51,333 nucleotides of DNA from Natranaerovirga pectinivora (GTDB lineage Bacteria; Bacillota; Clostridia; Lachnospirales; DSM-24629). Shown in pieces: positions 21,602 to 31,956 of the stretch. Both the position numbers and the translations under genes were made by a program. Numbering within the stretch: position 1 is the stretch's first letter; every line of letters starts with the position of its first letter. The notes under the pieces are model-generated. The model saw only the letters and a list, made by a program, of their open reading frames with translations, was not told where the DNA came from and searched no databases. The DNA is taken from NCBI RefSeq assembly GCF_004342165.1, contig NZ_SMAL01000014.1, forward strand, positions 1 to 51,333. The letters run 5' to 3'.

Positions 21602-23898
21602 TTATACCCATCCCTTTCATTAATCAAGTTGTTATATTCGTCTTTTAACTGGTTAATAAAATAGTATGCTTCCTCCAAATCCCCTCTTCTAATGGATAAT
21701 TCTATTTTGAATGCCTTATTTTTTATAGAATCAGCATCTATCTTTATGGCTTCCATTTTTAAAACATTGGCGCGATTTTCTATTAAATCTAAATTGTTAT
21801 CTTTCATTCCCTTATCTAACTCAATAATAAATTCTTTAATTTGTTCTAACTCACTTAATTTAACATTAAAAGTTTTTTTCCCATCTTTATTCCCCTTTTC
21901 TTTATGCTGGTTAATAACTTGGTTTATTTTATACAAAAGCAAGTTCATATCTATAGGTTTAGATATATAATCATTTACGCCATATTCTAAGAATTTTTCT
22001 TTGTCCCCTCCTAAGGCATAGGCAGTAAGAGCAATAATTGGTATACTATCTTTATAAATATCTCTAATCATATTTGTAACCTGTATGCCATCCATTAAGG
22101 GCATTTGAATATCCATAAGTATTAAATCTATATCTTTGATTTTTTTATAAATTTCAATCGCATCTAATCCATTATTAGCAGTTATAATGTTGTATTTGGA
22201 ACCTAATATTTTTAAAACCAGTTGTTGGTTCACCATATCGTCTTCTACTAACAATATAGTATAATTTTTATCTTTATTGCATTTCTCTAGGGGGTTTAAT
22301 ACAATCTTTTCTTCTAAATTTGTATTTCCAGCCCCTAATAAAATTGGAATAGAAAATCCAAAGGTGCTACCTATTCCAATTTTACTTTCAACCCAAATAT
22401 GCCCTCCCATCATTTCAACCAGTTGTTTTGAAATGACTAGTCCTAATCCTGTTCCACTATACTTTTTAGTATAGGAACCATCCAATTGACTAAAGCTTTT
22501 AAATAAGTTTCCTAAATCTTTTTCCCTAATTCCAATCCCTGTATCTTTAATAATAAAAGTAAGTTCCTTCTTATTGTTATCAGATTCTTTCATATCAACA
22601 ATAATATCTACACTACCAAACTCAGTAAACTTTATGGCATTATGAATCAAATTATTTAGTATTTGATTTAATCTATAGAGATCACCGTAAACAAATTGTG
22701 GGATATTATTTATGCCCATAATATTTAGTTCTATTTCTTTTTCATTTGCTTTTTTATTATGTATTTTGATCAATTCTTGAATCATTTTATAAATATCAAA
22801 TTGCCTATTTTCTATCTCTAATTTTTTTGCTTCCATCTTAGAAAAGTCTAAGATATCATTTATTATCTTTAACAACAAATTTCCTGAAGACTTTGCTATT
22901 AGTAAATTTTCTCTTTGATCCTTATTAAGCTCTGTTAAGAGTGTTAGATCTATCATACCAAGCAAGCCATTAAGAGGGGTTCTTATCTCATGGCTCATAT
23001 TGGCAAGAAACTCACTTTTTAACTTATTAGCTTCTTCTGCCATCTCCATTGAATTCTTCATATTCTTTTCTATTTTTTTCTTTTCTGTAATATCTTCTAT
23101 TACCACTAAGATTTTCTTATTTCCACCTATATTGATAGGCACGAAATCATATTTTAACCATTTTTCTATTTGCTTATTATTCACTAGTGTATTGTAATTG
23201 GAAATAATGTCTTTATATGGCTTTTTTTTCTCCAATACTTTTATTAAGTTTTTTCTAATATTACATAAAGGGCACCCTTTTCCTTGTCCACATTGAGCCC
23301 CCATGGCATTTAAACATTTTAATGTATTACCAAAATACTCCCCAATAATGGTATCTTTATCTTTAGCAAAAGTACTTCTATAAACTTGATTATAGTTATA
23401 GACCTTTATGTTTTCATCTAATATAACCATACCCAAAGGAGAGTTGTCAAAAACTGCTTTAAAATTATTTTTTTGGTTAATTTGTTCCACTTCATTTTTT
23501 CTGATTCTTGTAATATCCCTAAATACGATAACAACACCAACCACTTCTCCATTGGCATTACTTATTGGGGATATTTTAGCAGAAATATATTTTATTGAAC
23601 CATCACTATGTACGAGAACCGTATCTTTTTTTAAGCCTAGCGATTTTTTCTCTTTTATAACTTCTTTATATGGAATAACAAGTTCTTTGTCATTTGTAAT
23701 ATTTGCTAGTCTGAATTCAGTTTCTAAATTTTTATGATATACGTCACTAATATCTTTACCTATTAAATTGGCAGCGCTTTGGTTTATATAAATAATATTG
23801 GCTTCATTATCAGTTGCTATTACGCCATCCCCAATACATTCAAGGGTAGATAATAATAAATCAATATCTTGTTCTTTTAATTTACTAATCTCTTTCAT
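21598..23898 (-). CDS. Hybrid sensor histidine kinase (PAS-PAS-HisKA-HATPase-REC)
   Basis: A 766-residue cytoplasmic kinase. PAS 1 spans about 10-130 and PAS 2 about 142-275; PAS 2 holds a cysteine cluster (C195, C203, C209, C212 in QCGQGKGCPLC) that may bind a metal or sense redox state. The phosphorylated histidine is H303 in MSHEIRTPLNG. ATPase boxes are NLIHNAIKF, DTGIGI and GTGLGL. A receiver follows (ILLVEDD, LILMDIQMPLMDG). The last 100 residues resemble an HPt domain, but the usual histidine position reads RANVLKMEA, so that relay step looks dead. It follows the che genes in the same direction. Confidence 0.9.
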   Translation of the reverse strand: MKEISKLKEQDIDLLLSTLECIGDGVIATDNEANIIYINQSAANLIGKDISDVYHKNLETEFRLANITNDKELVIPYKEVIKEKKSLGLKKDTVLVHSDGSIKYISAKISPISNANGEVVGVVIVFRDITRIRKNEVEQINQKNNFKAVFDNSPLGMVILDENIKVYNYNQVYRSTFAKDKDTIIGEYFGNTLKCLNAMGAQCGQGKGCPLCNIRKNLIKVLEKKKPYKDIISNYNTLVNNKQIEKWLKYDFVPINIGGNKKILVVIEDITEKKKIEKNMKNSMEMAEEANKLKSEFLANMSHEIRTPLNGLLGMIDLTLLTELNKDQRENLLIAKSSGNLLLKIINDILDFSKMEAKKLEIENRQFDIYKMIQELIKIHNKKANEKEIELNIMGINNIPQFVYGDLYRLNQILNNLIHNAIKFTEFGSVDIIVDMKESDNNKKELTFIIKDTGIGIREKDLGNLFKSFSQLDGSYTKKYSGTGLGLVISKQLVEMMGGHIWVESKIGIGSTFGFSIPILLGAGNTNLEEKIVLNPLEKCNKDKNYTILLVEDDMVNQQLVLKILGSKYNIITANNGLDAIEIYKKIKDIDLILMDIQMPLMDGIQVTNMIRDIYKDSIPIIALTAYALGGDKEKFLEYGVNDYISKPIDMNLLLYKINQVINQHKEKGNKDGKKTFNVKLSELEQIKEFIIELDKGMKDNNLDLIENRANVLKMEAIKIDADSIKNKAFKIELSIRRGDLEEAYYFINQLKDEYNNLINERDGYK

Positions 23899-23932
23899 TT
23901 AGCACCTCGTTCATCCAATACATTATCCGTAA

Positions 23933-23968
23933 AACTTATGTCTCTTAGCCACCCACGAGACATAAGTT
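23933..23968 (-). repeat. Hairpin repeat, family B copy 3
   Basis: Perfect 12-bp stem AACTTATGTCTC/GAGACATAAGTT followed by GAGTTAGTA, like the tandem units at 5192-5275. On the minus strand it ends in TTTT, so it may partly terminate the che transcript before the kinase gene. Confidence 0.6.
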
Positions 23969-23971
23969 GAG

Positions 23972-24991
23972 TTAGTACAAACTGTTATATATTTCTTTAG
24001 ATATCTTGTCTATGGAAAGTTGTTTATTTACAGCTCCAATATTTTCTGCCACTTTAGGCATGCCGTATACTACTGAACTTTTTTCATCTTGCCCAATTGT
24101 TAGAGCACCCATTCTTTTCATTTTTAACAATCCTTTTGCCCCATCATAACCCATTCCAGTTAATAGAACACCAATCGCCCGACTTTTTAAAACAGTAGCA
24201 ACAGAATCGAATAATATATCTACAGAAGGACAGTGACCATTCATTTTTTCACCATCAAAGCATTCTACTTTATACTTTTTTCCAGCCTTGACAACTCTCA
24301 TATGTTTGTCCCCTGGCGCAATTAATATTTTATTTTCTTCTATGTATTCTCCAGAGGTAGCTTCTTTTACTTCATATTTTAACATTGTATTAAGCCTCTG
24401 GGCAAACATTTTAGAAAAACCAGGTGGAATATGTTGAACAATGACAATTCCAGGTATGTTGTAATCCATATCCCTTAATATATTGGTTATGGCTTCGATG
24501 CCTCCAGTGGAAGCGCCTATGGCTACTATATCATATTTACTATTGCTATTTGTATTGGCCTTTTGTGTCCTTTCATCTTTAGAGCCATTACTAGTGAACA
24601 TAGTGGTATTTAATAAACTTTTGATCTTTTTAATAAGATTTATAATGAAATAATGAATGTCTTCGGAACTTTTATAATTTGGTTTAGGAAGAAAATCTAC
24701 TGCGCCTTTTTCTAACAATTCAACATTAAATTTATTTATACTACTTACTATTACAATGGGAATTTCATATTGAGGTAGTAGTTTTTTAATAAAATCAATA
24801 CCATTCATTTTAGGCATTTCTATATCACAAGTCATTACATCTGGTTCAAATTGGAGAATTTTATCTCTTGCATCATAGGGGTCTGTTGCTGTTGCAACTA
24901 CTTCTATATGGGGATCTGTTGATAAGTTCTTTTTTAGAAATTCTCTAAAAAACAACGAATCATCTACGATAAGAACTTTAATATTTCTCAT
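23972..24991 (-). CDS. cheB: Chemotaxis methylesterase CheB
   Basis: A 339-residue protein with an N-terminal receiver (phospho-acceptor in PDVMTCDIEMPKMNG) and a C-terminal methylesterase domain. The catalytic triad region shows GASTGGIEAI (serine), QHIPPGFSKMFAQRL (histidine) and TGMGYDGAKG (aspartate). It removes methyl groups from receptor glutamates and deamidates glutamines during adaptation. The ATG at 24991 has AAAGGG 8 bases upstream; an earlier in-frame ATG lies inside cheR. It starts one base after the cheR stop. Confidence 0.95.
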   Translation of the reverse strand: MRNIKVLIVDDSLFFREFLKKNLSTDPHIEVVATATDPYDARDKILQFEPDVMTCDIEMPKMNGIDFIKKLLPQYEIPIVIVSSINKFNVELLEKGAVDFLPKPNYKSSEDIHYFIINLIKKIKSLLNTTMFTSNGSKDERTQKANTNSNSKYDIVAIGASTGGIEAITNILRDMDYNIPGIVIVQHIPPGFSKMFAQRLNTMLKYEVKEATSGEYIEENKILIAPGDKHMRVVKAGKKYKVECFDGEKMNGHCPSVDILFDSVATVLKSRAIGVLLTGMGYDGAKGLLKMKRMGALTIGQDEKSSVVYGMPKVAENIGAVNKQLSIDKISKEIYNSLY

Positions 24992-24992
24992 G

Positions 24993-25811
24993 CTAATTTC
25001 CCTTTCTATAAACAGATGGTTGAATATAACTAAAGCCAACTTTTTCTCTATTTATAGTTTCTGAATGACCTATAAATAAATAGCCACCATCTTCTAACCC
25101 ATTATAGAATTTATTAAGAAGCTTATGTCGTGTTTCATCATCAAAGTAAATCATGACATTTCTACAAAAAATTACCTGAAATTTCTTTTTAAACGGAAAA
25201 ATACCTTCCATTAAATTAAACCGTCTAAAAAGAATTTCCTCTCTAATCTTTGATTTTATTTGATATGTTTCTTCATCTAATTTGTCAAAGTATTTATCTT
25301 GCCATGGTTTTGATATGTTTTTTATTTTATCATAAGGATATATCCCATTTATGCCCTGATCTAAAACTTCTTTTGAAATGTCTGTAGCTAATATTTTTGT
25401 GTCCCAAAGTCCTTTTTCTTCCCCAAAAAATTCATTTATGACCATAGCAAGGGTATAAGCTTCCTCCCCTGTTGAACAACCTGCACTCCAAATTCTTAAG
25501 TCCTTACCTTTAGCTCTTTTCTTTAATTCTGGTAAAACCTTTTCCCATAAATAATTAAAGTGCTGGGCTTCTCTTAAGAAATAGGTATGATTTGTCGTTA
25601 TTCTCTCTACCAATTCTGATGCAATCATTCCCGTCTTATCTTCTATTAATTGATCATAGTAATCACTAAAACAATTAAAATTGTTAGCTTTAAGATAATT
25701 GTTTAATCTTGATGCTAATAACGTTTTTTTGCCCTCTTTTAAATGAATACCATAATTGTTTTTAATATAATGTGCCAGTAGATTAAATTCTTTATCTTTT
25801 AACATAATCAT
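24993..25811 (-). CDS. cheR: Chemotaxis receptor methyltransferase CheR
   Basis: About 272 residues. An N-terminal helical domain (IKNNYGIHLKEGKKTLLASR) is followed by the S-adenosylmethionine-binding fold with RIWSAGCSTGEEAYTLAM and FCRNVMIYFDD. TNHTYFLRE is the typical family segment. It methylates glutamates of the chemoreceptor. The ATG at 25811 has a GGGGGG site 10 bases before it; a GTG further upstream would overlap that site. It lies between the receptor and cheB genes. Confidence 0.94.
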   Translation of the reverse strand: MIMLKDKEFNLLAHYIKNNYGIHLKEGKKTLLASRLNNYLKANNFNCFSDYYDQLIEDKTGMIASELVERITTNHTYFLREAQHFNYLWEKVLPELKKRAKGKDLRIWSAGCSTGEEAYTLAMVINEFFGEEKGLWDTKILATDISKEVLDQGINGIYPYDKIKNISKPWQDKYFDKLDEETYQIKSKIREEILFRRFNLMEGIFPFKKKFQVIFCRNVMIYFDDETRHKLLNKFYNGLEDGGYLFIGHSETINREKVGFSYIQPSVYRKGN

Positions 25812-25854
25812 ATTCTTACTTCCCCCCTTCACTTATTTTTTTAAACCCTAGCTC

Positions 25855-27567
25855 TTAGTACTTTCCAAATTCATTGTCATTTAAAATAATTTTTTTCTTT
25901 GTCTCTCTATGCTTATTACTGGTTTTTTCTTGAATTTTTATTAATTTTTTATCATAATCATACTCTTCTTTTTCTATATTTTTATTGTAATTATTGCCTT
26001 TTTTATTCTGTTTAAGGTTAAATTTACTTACTAGTTCATTTAACATATCTGCTTGATTAGAAAGTTCTTCACTAGCAGCAGCACTTTCTTCAGCTGTAGC
26101 AGAATTTTCTTGAACCACTTCTGATATTTGTAATAAGCCTTCATTTACTTGAGCAATGCCTGCTGATTGTTCTGTTGAAGCAACATTTACATCTTCAATA
26201 ATTTCAGCAACTTTGCTTATATCTCCTACTATCTTAAATAGTGATTCCGCTGTTTTATTGGCTATATTTGTTCCTTCTTCTGCTCTTGAAATAGAATCTT
26301 CAATCATTGTAGTCGTTTCTTTTGCTGCATCTGCTGACCTTGCTGCTAAATTGCGTACTTCTTCTGCAACAACAGCAAAGCCTTTTCCATGTTGACCTGC
26401 TCTAGCTGCTTCTACAGCTGCATTAAGTGCTAAAATATTTGTTTGGAAAGCAATCTCATCAATTACTTTTATAACTTTCGAAATATTATTTGAAGCATTA
26501 TTAATATCCATCATTGCTGTCAGCATCTTATTCATTTGTGTAGAGCTTTCTTCAGCACTTTTTCTTGTTTCATCAGCAAGAGAATTGGCTTTGCTAGCAT
26601 TATTAGAATTTAATTCTGTTTGGGATGCTATTTCTTCAATTGAAGCCGTTAACTCTTCTAATGTACTGGCTTGCTCTGTAGCCCCCTGAGACAAGGAAAT
26701 GCTAGAATCAGATAATTGTGTTGATCCAGCAGCAACTTGTTCAGATGCTAAATTGATATCTAGTAATAAATTATTAATGTTATCCGTCATCCTTTTAAAT
26801 GTAGTTGCCATTTTTCCTAATTCGTCTTTTGTATCAATATCTACCTCTACATCTAAATTTCCTTCTGCTATTTTCTCTGTTGCCTCTACCAATTTATAAA
26901 TAGGTTTCTTAATTATATGACTAATGAATATACCTAAACCTATAGAAATAAGAATCCCTATAAAAATAATAATTAACATTAATTTTTGAGCTGTTTCAAC
27001 TTCCCTTGCTGCAGCATTTTCATTATAATCTACTACCTCAGTAATGAGATCTTTAACCTTAAAAAATGATACTCTGGATACTAAAAAAGCATCATATATT
27101 CTATCATTGATTTCTAAAACTTCAATAGAGTCTAGTCCAATGCCAGAATTGGTTAATCTATCTTTTTGCAAGTTTAAATCATATACAATTCTATGATCAT
27201 ACTCCCATTGGTTTTTGGCATCCTGAAAATTGTTCCATAGTTCTAATTCCTTGCTTGATTGTGGAAAAGATAAATAAATATCAGATTCTTCTTGTATTCT
27301 CTTAAAAGCATCATCTATCCATTTATATTGTGGCTCTCTTAATTGTTTCTCAATTAACCTTTCATTTACTAAGCCTCTTTCTGCCAACACCACATCCGAA
27401 ATAGATGCTTCAATTTCTACCAAGCTTACAAGACTGGTTAATCTTACATCTCCCACTTGTCTTAAATAATTAATCCCTATAAAACCAACTACCCCTGCAA
27501 TTGCTGCTACTGTCAAAAATCCAAGTATTAATTTCACACCAATTTTTAAATTTATAAACCATTTCAT
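25855..27567 (-). CDS. Methyl-accepting chemotaxis protein
   Basis: A 570-residue membrane chemoreceptor. TM1 is at about 11-33, then an extracytoplasmic four-helix-bundle-type sensor to about 190, TM2 at about 192-215, a HAMP domain, and a cytoplasmic signalling domain with the hairpin tip [20 protein letters not shown]. The C-terminal 50 residues are a charged lysine/asparagine tail with no CheR-binding pentapeptide. It is embedded between cheW and cheR and is therefore probably a receptor dedicated to this set. The ligand is unknown. Confidence 0.94.
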   Translation of the reverse strand: MKWFINLKIGVKLILGFLTVAAIAGVVGFIGINYLRQVGDVRLTSLVSLVEIEASISDVVLAERGLVNERLIEKQLREPQYKWIDDAFKRIQEESDIYLSFPQSSKELELWNNFQDAKNQWEYDHRIVYDLNLQKDRLTNSGIGLDSIEVLEINDRIYDAFLVSRVSFFKVKDLITEVVDYNENAAAREVETAQKLMLIIIFIGILISIGLGIFISHIIKKPIYKLVEATEKIAEGNLDVEVDIDTKDELGKMATTFKRMTDNINNLLLDINLASEQVAAGSTQLSDSSISLSQGATEQASTLEELTASIEEIASQTELNSNNASKANSLADETRKSAEESSTQMNKMLTAMMDINNASNNISKVIKVIDEIAFQTNILALNAAVEAARAGQHGKGFAVVAEEVRNLAARSADAAKETTTMIEDSISRAEEGTNIANKTAESLFKIVGDISKVAEIIEDVNVASTEQSAGIAQVNEGLLQISEVVQENSATAEESAAASEELSNQADMLNELVSKFNLKQNKKGNNYNKNIEKEEYDYDKKLIKIQEKTSNKHRETKKKIILNDNEFGKY

Positions 27568-27581
27568 ATATTATTCCTCCT

Positions 27582-28073
27582 TTAGTTTAAATGCTCTAAT
27601 TCTTCAATTTCTGTATTGGATAATAATTTTTCTGAGTCTAATAATAGAACAACTTCTTTATTGGTTTTCCCTATTCCTTTTATATATCTATTGTTTTGTT
27701 TGCTTATTTCTGGAGGATCCACTATTTTATCTTCTAATATGGTTAGCACTTCAGACACACTGTCTACAATCAACCCTATTGAAATCTCATTTACATTAAT
27801 GACAACTATACAAGTTCTATCATTATAGTCTATAATATCCCTTTTAAATTTTAGCCTTACATCCATAACAGGAATGATTTTTCCTCTTAGATTAATGATG
27901 CCTTTTATGTATTCAGGAAGTTCTGGTATCTCAGTAATTGGCTGTATGCCAATAATTTCTGTAACATACTTAATGTCAATGCCATATATTTCACTTCCAG
28001 TTGTAAAAATCAAAAATTTGTTTTTTTGTGTATCTTCATCTTCCATTATATTGTCCTTTAATCCGTCAGACAT
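27582..28073 (-). CDS. cheW: Chemotaxis coupling protein CheW
   Basis: A 163-residue single CheW domain that links receptor to CheA. Typical blocks are EIYGIDIKYVTEIIG, ITEIPELPEYIKGIINLRGK and IPVMDVRLKF. The first 16 residues (SDGLKDNIMEDEDTQ) form a short acidic extension. An AGGAGCGG site precedes the ATG. It lies 15 bases after cheA and 14 bases before the receptor gene. Confidence 0.93.
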   Translation of the reverse strand: MSDGLKDNIMEDEDTQKNKFLIFTTGSEIYGIDIKYVTEIIGIQPITEIPELPEYIKGIINLRGKIIPVMDVRLKFKRDIIDYNDRTCIVVINVNEISIGLIVDSVSEVLTILEDKIVDPPEISKQNNRYIKGIGKTNKEVVLLLDSEKLLSNTEIEELEHLN

Positions 28074-28088
28074 ATATACCGCTCCTTT

Positions 28089-30110
28089 CTATTTTGAATA
28101 CATATGTATTAACTTAGATGGGTCTAATATCAAACTAATACTACCATCCCCTAACAAAGTACACCCTGTTATACCTTCAATATTTTTTGTTTGCTGTATG
28201 TATTTTGGTAAATTTTTAACAACTACTTGCTGCTGTCCTACCAATTCATCCACTAATATACAAATGCTTTGTATATCATTTTCAATCATTATTAATACAC
28301 CTTTAGAAAACTTATCTACATTCGTTTTAACATTATATATTTTACTTAATCTTATTATAGGATAACATTTACCTCTTACTAGAATCATTTCTGAGTTGTC
28401 AGGGTTTTTAATAATATCTTTGTCTTCTGCTCTAAAAGATTCTCTAATATCACATATTGGAATGGTATACCTTGAACTCCCAACCTTAATATTCATTCCT
28501 TCTATTATGGCAAGAGTCAAGGGTATCTTAATAATAAAACTTGTGCCTTCTCCTTTTTTGCTTTCTATAGTGATGTTACCACCTATGGTTTCTATATTTT
28601 TAGTCACCACATCCATGCCAACCCCTCTTCCTGAAAACTCTGTGACGTCTTTTTTCGTTGAGAATCCTGGGAGAAAAATCAAAGAATATATTTCTTTATC
28701 TGTGTAATCCTTAGGCTCTTTGGTTAGCAAATTATTTTCTTTAGCCTTTGCTATAAGCTTATTCTTATCTAGCCCTCTTCCATCATCTCTTACAATAATC
28801 ATTACATCATTACCTGAATTCTTTGCTTCTAAAAGGATCTTACCTTTTCCATTTTTATTACTTTTTATACGTTCCTCTGATGTTTCTATGCCATGATCTA
28901 AAGAATTTCTAACTAAGTGCATTATTGGATCTGAAATGTGCTCAATTATATTTTTGTCTACTTCTGTTTCTTCCCCTCTTATTTCTAGTTCAACGTTTTT
29001 TCCTAGTTTTTTATTCATATCTCTTACAATACGATTCATCTTGTGAAAAGTATTGGCTAACGGGACCATTCGTATGGACATTACCAAATCTTGTAATTCA
29101 CTTGTTAATTTATTTAATAATCTTGATGCTTTATTAAAGTTATTAAGTTTTAATCCTGTCAAATCTGGATTTTGAATGACCATAGACTCTGCTATTACCA
29201 TTTCTCCTACAATATCCATTAATTTATCAAGTTTATCTACATTGACGTTAATCATATTACTTGATGATATTTTTTTATCTTTTTTATCAGTTGTTAAATT
29301 ACTACGGGTAATAAGTTTATCTTCTTTTTTACCGAAAGATATTTCCCATTCTTCTTCAATCATTTCTTCTAATTCTAATGCCTTTAAAAATATTGTTTCT
29401 GAGAAAAAGTCGTATGCTTCTTTATAACTTTGATTTGTTTTTAAGTAAATAATAAACCCGTTCTTTTTTATTTCTTCTGCGCTATCTTCATTATTAATGA
29501 CTTCCTCAGGTATATGAAAAATATCATTTGTAATTTCTTTGAGGTTGTGGATAATGGTATAGGCTCTAATATTCTCCATTTCACATCCCTCTTCAAAAAA
29601 TATCTTGGCTCTAAATGAGTTTTTATACTTTTCCTCAACACAACTTTTATCTTGGCTTATATAGTACTTAACATTCTCATTTATTTCTTTAACTTCCTTT
29701 TGATTTTTTCCTTCTATTAATAGTAGGTACTCTTTTAGTTTACTAATTAGGTGGGTTATATCACCGTCAGGATTGTCCCCATTCTTTATTTTCTCAACTT
29801 CGATTTTTATAAAATCTATGCCTTCAAATATTAAGTCTGCTAAATCTGAAAAATTATAATTAATATGACTTTCTTCCCTTAACACAAAAAATATATCTTC
29901 TATTGTATGAGCAAGATGAGCAATATTATCGTACATCATCATCCCAGAAGAGCCTTTAATAGTGTGCATATGTCTAAAAATTTCATTAATATCTATTTCA
30001 CTTAACTTTTCTGCCCCTTCATTGGCTAATATACACTGTTCAATCTGCTCAATAAGCTGGACCGTTTCAAAGATATACATTTCAATCATAGGTTCAAAAT
30101 TATTGCTCAC
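28089..30110 (-). CDS. cheA: Chemotaxis histidine kinase CheA
   Basis: A 673-residue kinase. P1 holds the phosphorylated H49 in RHMHTIKGSSGMM; a P2-like CheY-binding segment follows at about 165-260; P3 dimer helices begin near 290 (NVDKLDKLMDIVGEMVIAES); the ATPase has HLVRNSLDHGIE, DDGRGLD, FSGRGVGMDVV and GEGTSFIIKIPL; P5 is the C-terminal CheW-like domain. It starts at a GTG with GGAGG 8 bases upstream. Genes before and after are cheY and cheW. Confidence 0.95.
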   Translation of the reverse strand: MSNNFEPMIEMYIFETVQLIEQIEQCILANEGAEKLSEIDINEIFRHMHTIKGSSGMMMYDNIAHLAHTIEDIFFVLREESHINYNFSDLADLIFEGIDFIKIEVEKIKNGDNPDGDITHLISKLKEYLLLIEGKNQKEVKEINENVKYYISQDKSCVEEKYKNSFRAKIFFEEGCEMENIRAYTIIHNLKEITNDIFHIPEEVINNEDSAEEIKKNGFIIYLKTNQSYKEAYDFFSETIFLKALELEEMIEEEWEISFGKKEDKLITRSNLTTDKKDKKISSSNMINVNVDKLDKLMDIVGEMVIAESMVIQNPDLTGLKLNNFNKASRLLNKLTSELQDLVMSIRMVPLANTFHKMNRIVRDMNKKLGKNVELEIRGEETEVDKNIIEHISDPIMHLVRNSLDHGIETSEERIKSNKNGKGKILLEAKNSGNDVMIIVRDDGRGLDKNKLIAKAKENNLLTKEPKDYTDKEIYSLIFLPGFSTKKDVTEFSGRGVGMDVVTKNIETIGGNITIESKKGEGTSFIIKIPLTLAIIEGMNIKVGSSRYTIPICDIRESFRAEDKDIIKNPDNSEMILVRGKCYPIIRLSKIYNVKTNVDKFSKGVLIMIENDIQSICILVDELVGQQQVVVKNLPKYIQQTKNIEGITGCTLLGDGSISLILDPSKLIHMYSK

Positions 30111-30121
30111 TTCAACACCTC

Positions 30122-30475
30122 CTACAGCTTACTTAACGTTTTCAACACTTGCTCCTCTTTAAAAGGTTTTACTATAAAAGATTTGGCACCATTTGTTATG
30201 GCTTCTACTACAATAACTTCTTGTCCCATAGCAGATACAATAACTACTTTTGCTTGACCATCAAACTTTACTATTTCTTTTAATGCCTCTATACCGCCCA
30301 TTATTGGCATTGTAATGTCCAATGTAACGATGTCTGGTTTTAAAGCTTTATATTTTTCTACACCTACTTGCCCATTTTCCGCTTCTCCTATAACATCATA
30401 ACCATTTCTTTCTAAGATATATCTAATTGTACTTCTCATAAATGCTGCATCATCTACTATTAATACCTTTTTCAT
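30122..30475 (-). CDS. cheY: Chemotaxis response regulator CheY
   Basis: A 117-residue receiver with VDDAAF near the start, phospho-acceptor aspartate in PDIVTLDITMPIMGG (about 53), SAMGQE and the lysine in IVKPFKEEQ. It carries the signal from CheA to the flagellar motor. The ATG at 30475 has GGGAGG 7 bases upstream; an upstream TTG lacks a site. First gene of the che operon, 11 bases before cheA. Confidence 0.93.
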   Translation of the reverse strand: MKKVLIVDDAAFMRSTIRYILERNGYDVIGEAENGQVGVEKYKALKPDIVTLDITMPIMGGIEALKEIVKFDGQAKVVIVSAMGQEVIVVEAITNGAKSFIVKPFKEEQVLKTLSKL

Positions 30476-30528
30476 TGTCTTACCTCCCAACAAGATTAAG
30501 TGAGTGATTACTCGCTTTTATTATCTTT

Positions 30529-30557
30529 ATTTTAATTTATTTGTCAGTAAATGTCAA
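30529..30557 (-). promoter_or_regulatory. Sigma-A promoter of the chemotaxis operon
   Basis: TTGACA (30552-30557), 17-base spacer, TAAAAT (30529-30534), about 55 bases before cheY. No sigma-D-type box is seen. Confidence 0.75.
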
Positions 30558-30567
30558 TATATGCGAC

Positions 30568-30607
30568 AAAAAACCTATTGGACACATTCTAAAGTCCTAT
30601 AGGTTTT
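30568..30607 (-). terminator. Terminator after the MFS transporter gene
   Basis: AAAACCTAT-GGAC/GTCC-ATAGGTTTT stem followed by T residues on the minus strand. Confidence 0.8.
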
Positions 30608-30620
30608 CTATAAAGTGTAT

Positions 30621-31889
30621 TTATTTATATTTTTTTATTGGTTTTGGCGCACTTAAAGCCGATATTATGCCTAATAACGCAAACACCATCATAACAATTA
30701 ATATTTCTTTGTACCCCTTAAAGTAATCAAAGGCAAAACCAAATGGCAGTGGACCAAAGGCAGAACCTATAACACCTATTGTCATTGATGCACCTTTAAT
30801 ACTCCCTAAATGTTTTCTACCATAATAATTGGCCCAAACATAATTAACACATACCCCATTAAGGCCTTTAACCAATCCGCTAGTTATGCCAAATAATAGG
30901 ACTATTGCTATATGCCTACTGTTTATTAATATAATGATGCCTACTAGCTCTATAATAAACATAGCAACCATTACGTATTGGACTTTTATCTTATCTACAA
31001 TATATCCTGCTAGAAAGGTAACTGGAAAACTTACCATGGCCATAGTACTTAAGACCAATGTTGCCACTGTTCTATCTAATCCATTTTCACCTATAATAGA
31101 ATAAAAATGAAAGACTATTCCCGTACTTATCATGGAGGGAACTGCTATGTTAAATAACATTAACCAAAATGATCTTGTTTTTACTGCTTCATTAAGTGTC
31201 CATGAAATTTCCATTGTGTCTTCTTGTGATCTATTCTCTTCAGTAGAGACATCTGTTTTAAGATTATCTGGTAATAATCCAATGTCCTCTGGTTTATTTC
31301 TTAAAAATATGTAGGCTACGGGCAAATAAATAACCCATAAAAGGATTGCCCATACTCGCCATGTTACTCTCCAACCCCATAACTCAATTGTAAAATTGTT
31401 TATAATTGGCACAACGGCAGCAGATGTAACCATCCCCAAAGACATAAGACTTAGTGCAAAAGCTCTTCTTTTTATAAACCATTGTGGCACTAACGTTGAA
31501 GAAAGTAAGGACATAGATCCTTGTCCAAACAACCTTAACATAAAGAATCCAATAAATAACATTACAGGATTAATAACAAAACTACTCCATATACAAGCTA
31601 TCCCTAACAAAATAGCTATAATAATACTCATACGTCTGTGTTTGTACTTATCTATGCATCTGCCTATTAAAAATAGTACAAACCCTGCACAAATAGTTGC
31701 AAGAGAATACATTAGTGAGACCAATGATCTCTCCCATCCAAATTGTCCAATGTATTGGTCAATAAATATTGAAATTGAGTAAGTTTGACCTGGACCGGAA
31801 AAGAAATAACCTAATGCTGCTAAGAATACAATAACCCAACCATAATAAAATGGTGTGGCCACTGTAAGTGAGTTTTTTTTAAATTCCAT
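30621..31889 (-). CDS. MFS transporter, oxalate/formate antiporter-like
   Basis: A 422-residue protein with twelve predicted helices in two halves joined by a hydrophilic loop (about 205-225). The start FYYGWVIVFLAALGYFFSGPGQTYS and the loop GRCIDKYKHRR place it in the MFS subgroup that includes oxalate:formate antiporters and monocarboxylate carriers. The substrate cannot be named. Single gene, upstream of the che promoter, with its own terminator. Confidence 0.85.
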   Translation of the reverse strand: MEFKKNSLTVATPFYYGWVIVFLAALGYFFSGPGQTYSISIFIDQYIGQFGWERSLVSLMYSLATICAGFVLFLIGRCIDKYKHRRMSIIIAILLGIACIWSSFVINPVMLFIGFFMLRLFGQGSMSLLSSTLVPQWFIKRRAFALSLMSLGMVTSAAVVPIINNFTIELWGWRVTWRVWAILLWVIYLPVAYIFLRNKPEDIGLLPDNLKTDVSTEENRSQEDTMEISWTLNEAVKTRSFWLMLFNIAVPSMISTGIVFHFYSIIGENGLDRTVATLVLSTMAMVSFPVTFLAGYIVDKIKVQYVMVAMFIIELVGIIILINSRHIAIVLLFGITSGLVKGLNGVCVNYVWANYYGRKHLGSIKGASMTIGVIGSAFGPLPFGFAFDYFKGYKEILIVMMVFALLGIISALSAPKPIKKYK

Positions 31890-31912
31890 GTTGCCCTCCT
31901 TTAAATAGTTAG

Positions 31913-31944
31913 CAAAAAAAAATCACTTTTTTAAAAAAGTGATT
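31913..31944 (-). terminator. Terminator after the DUF1576 pair
   Basis: Perfect AATCACTTTTTT/AAAAAAGTGATT stem followed by a T-run on the minus strand. Confidence 0.85.
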
Positions 31945-31956
31945 CAATTAATATTA

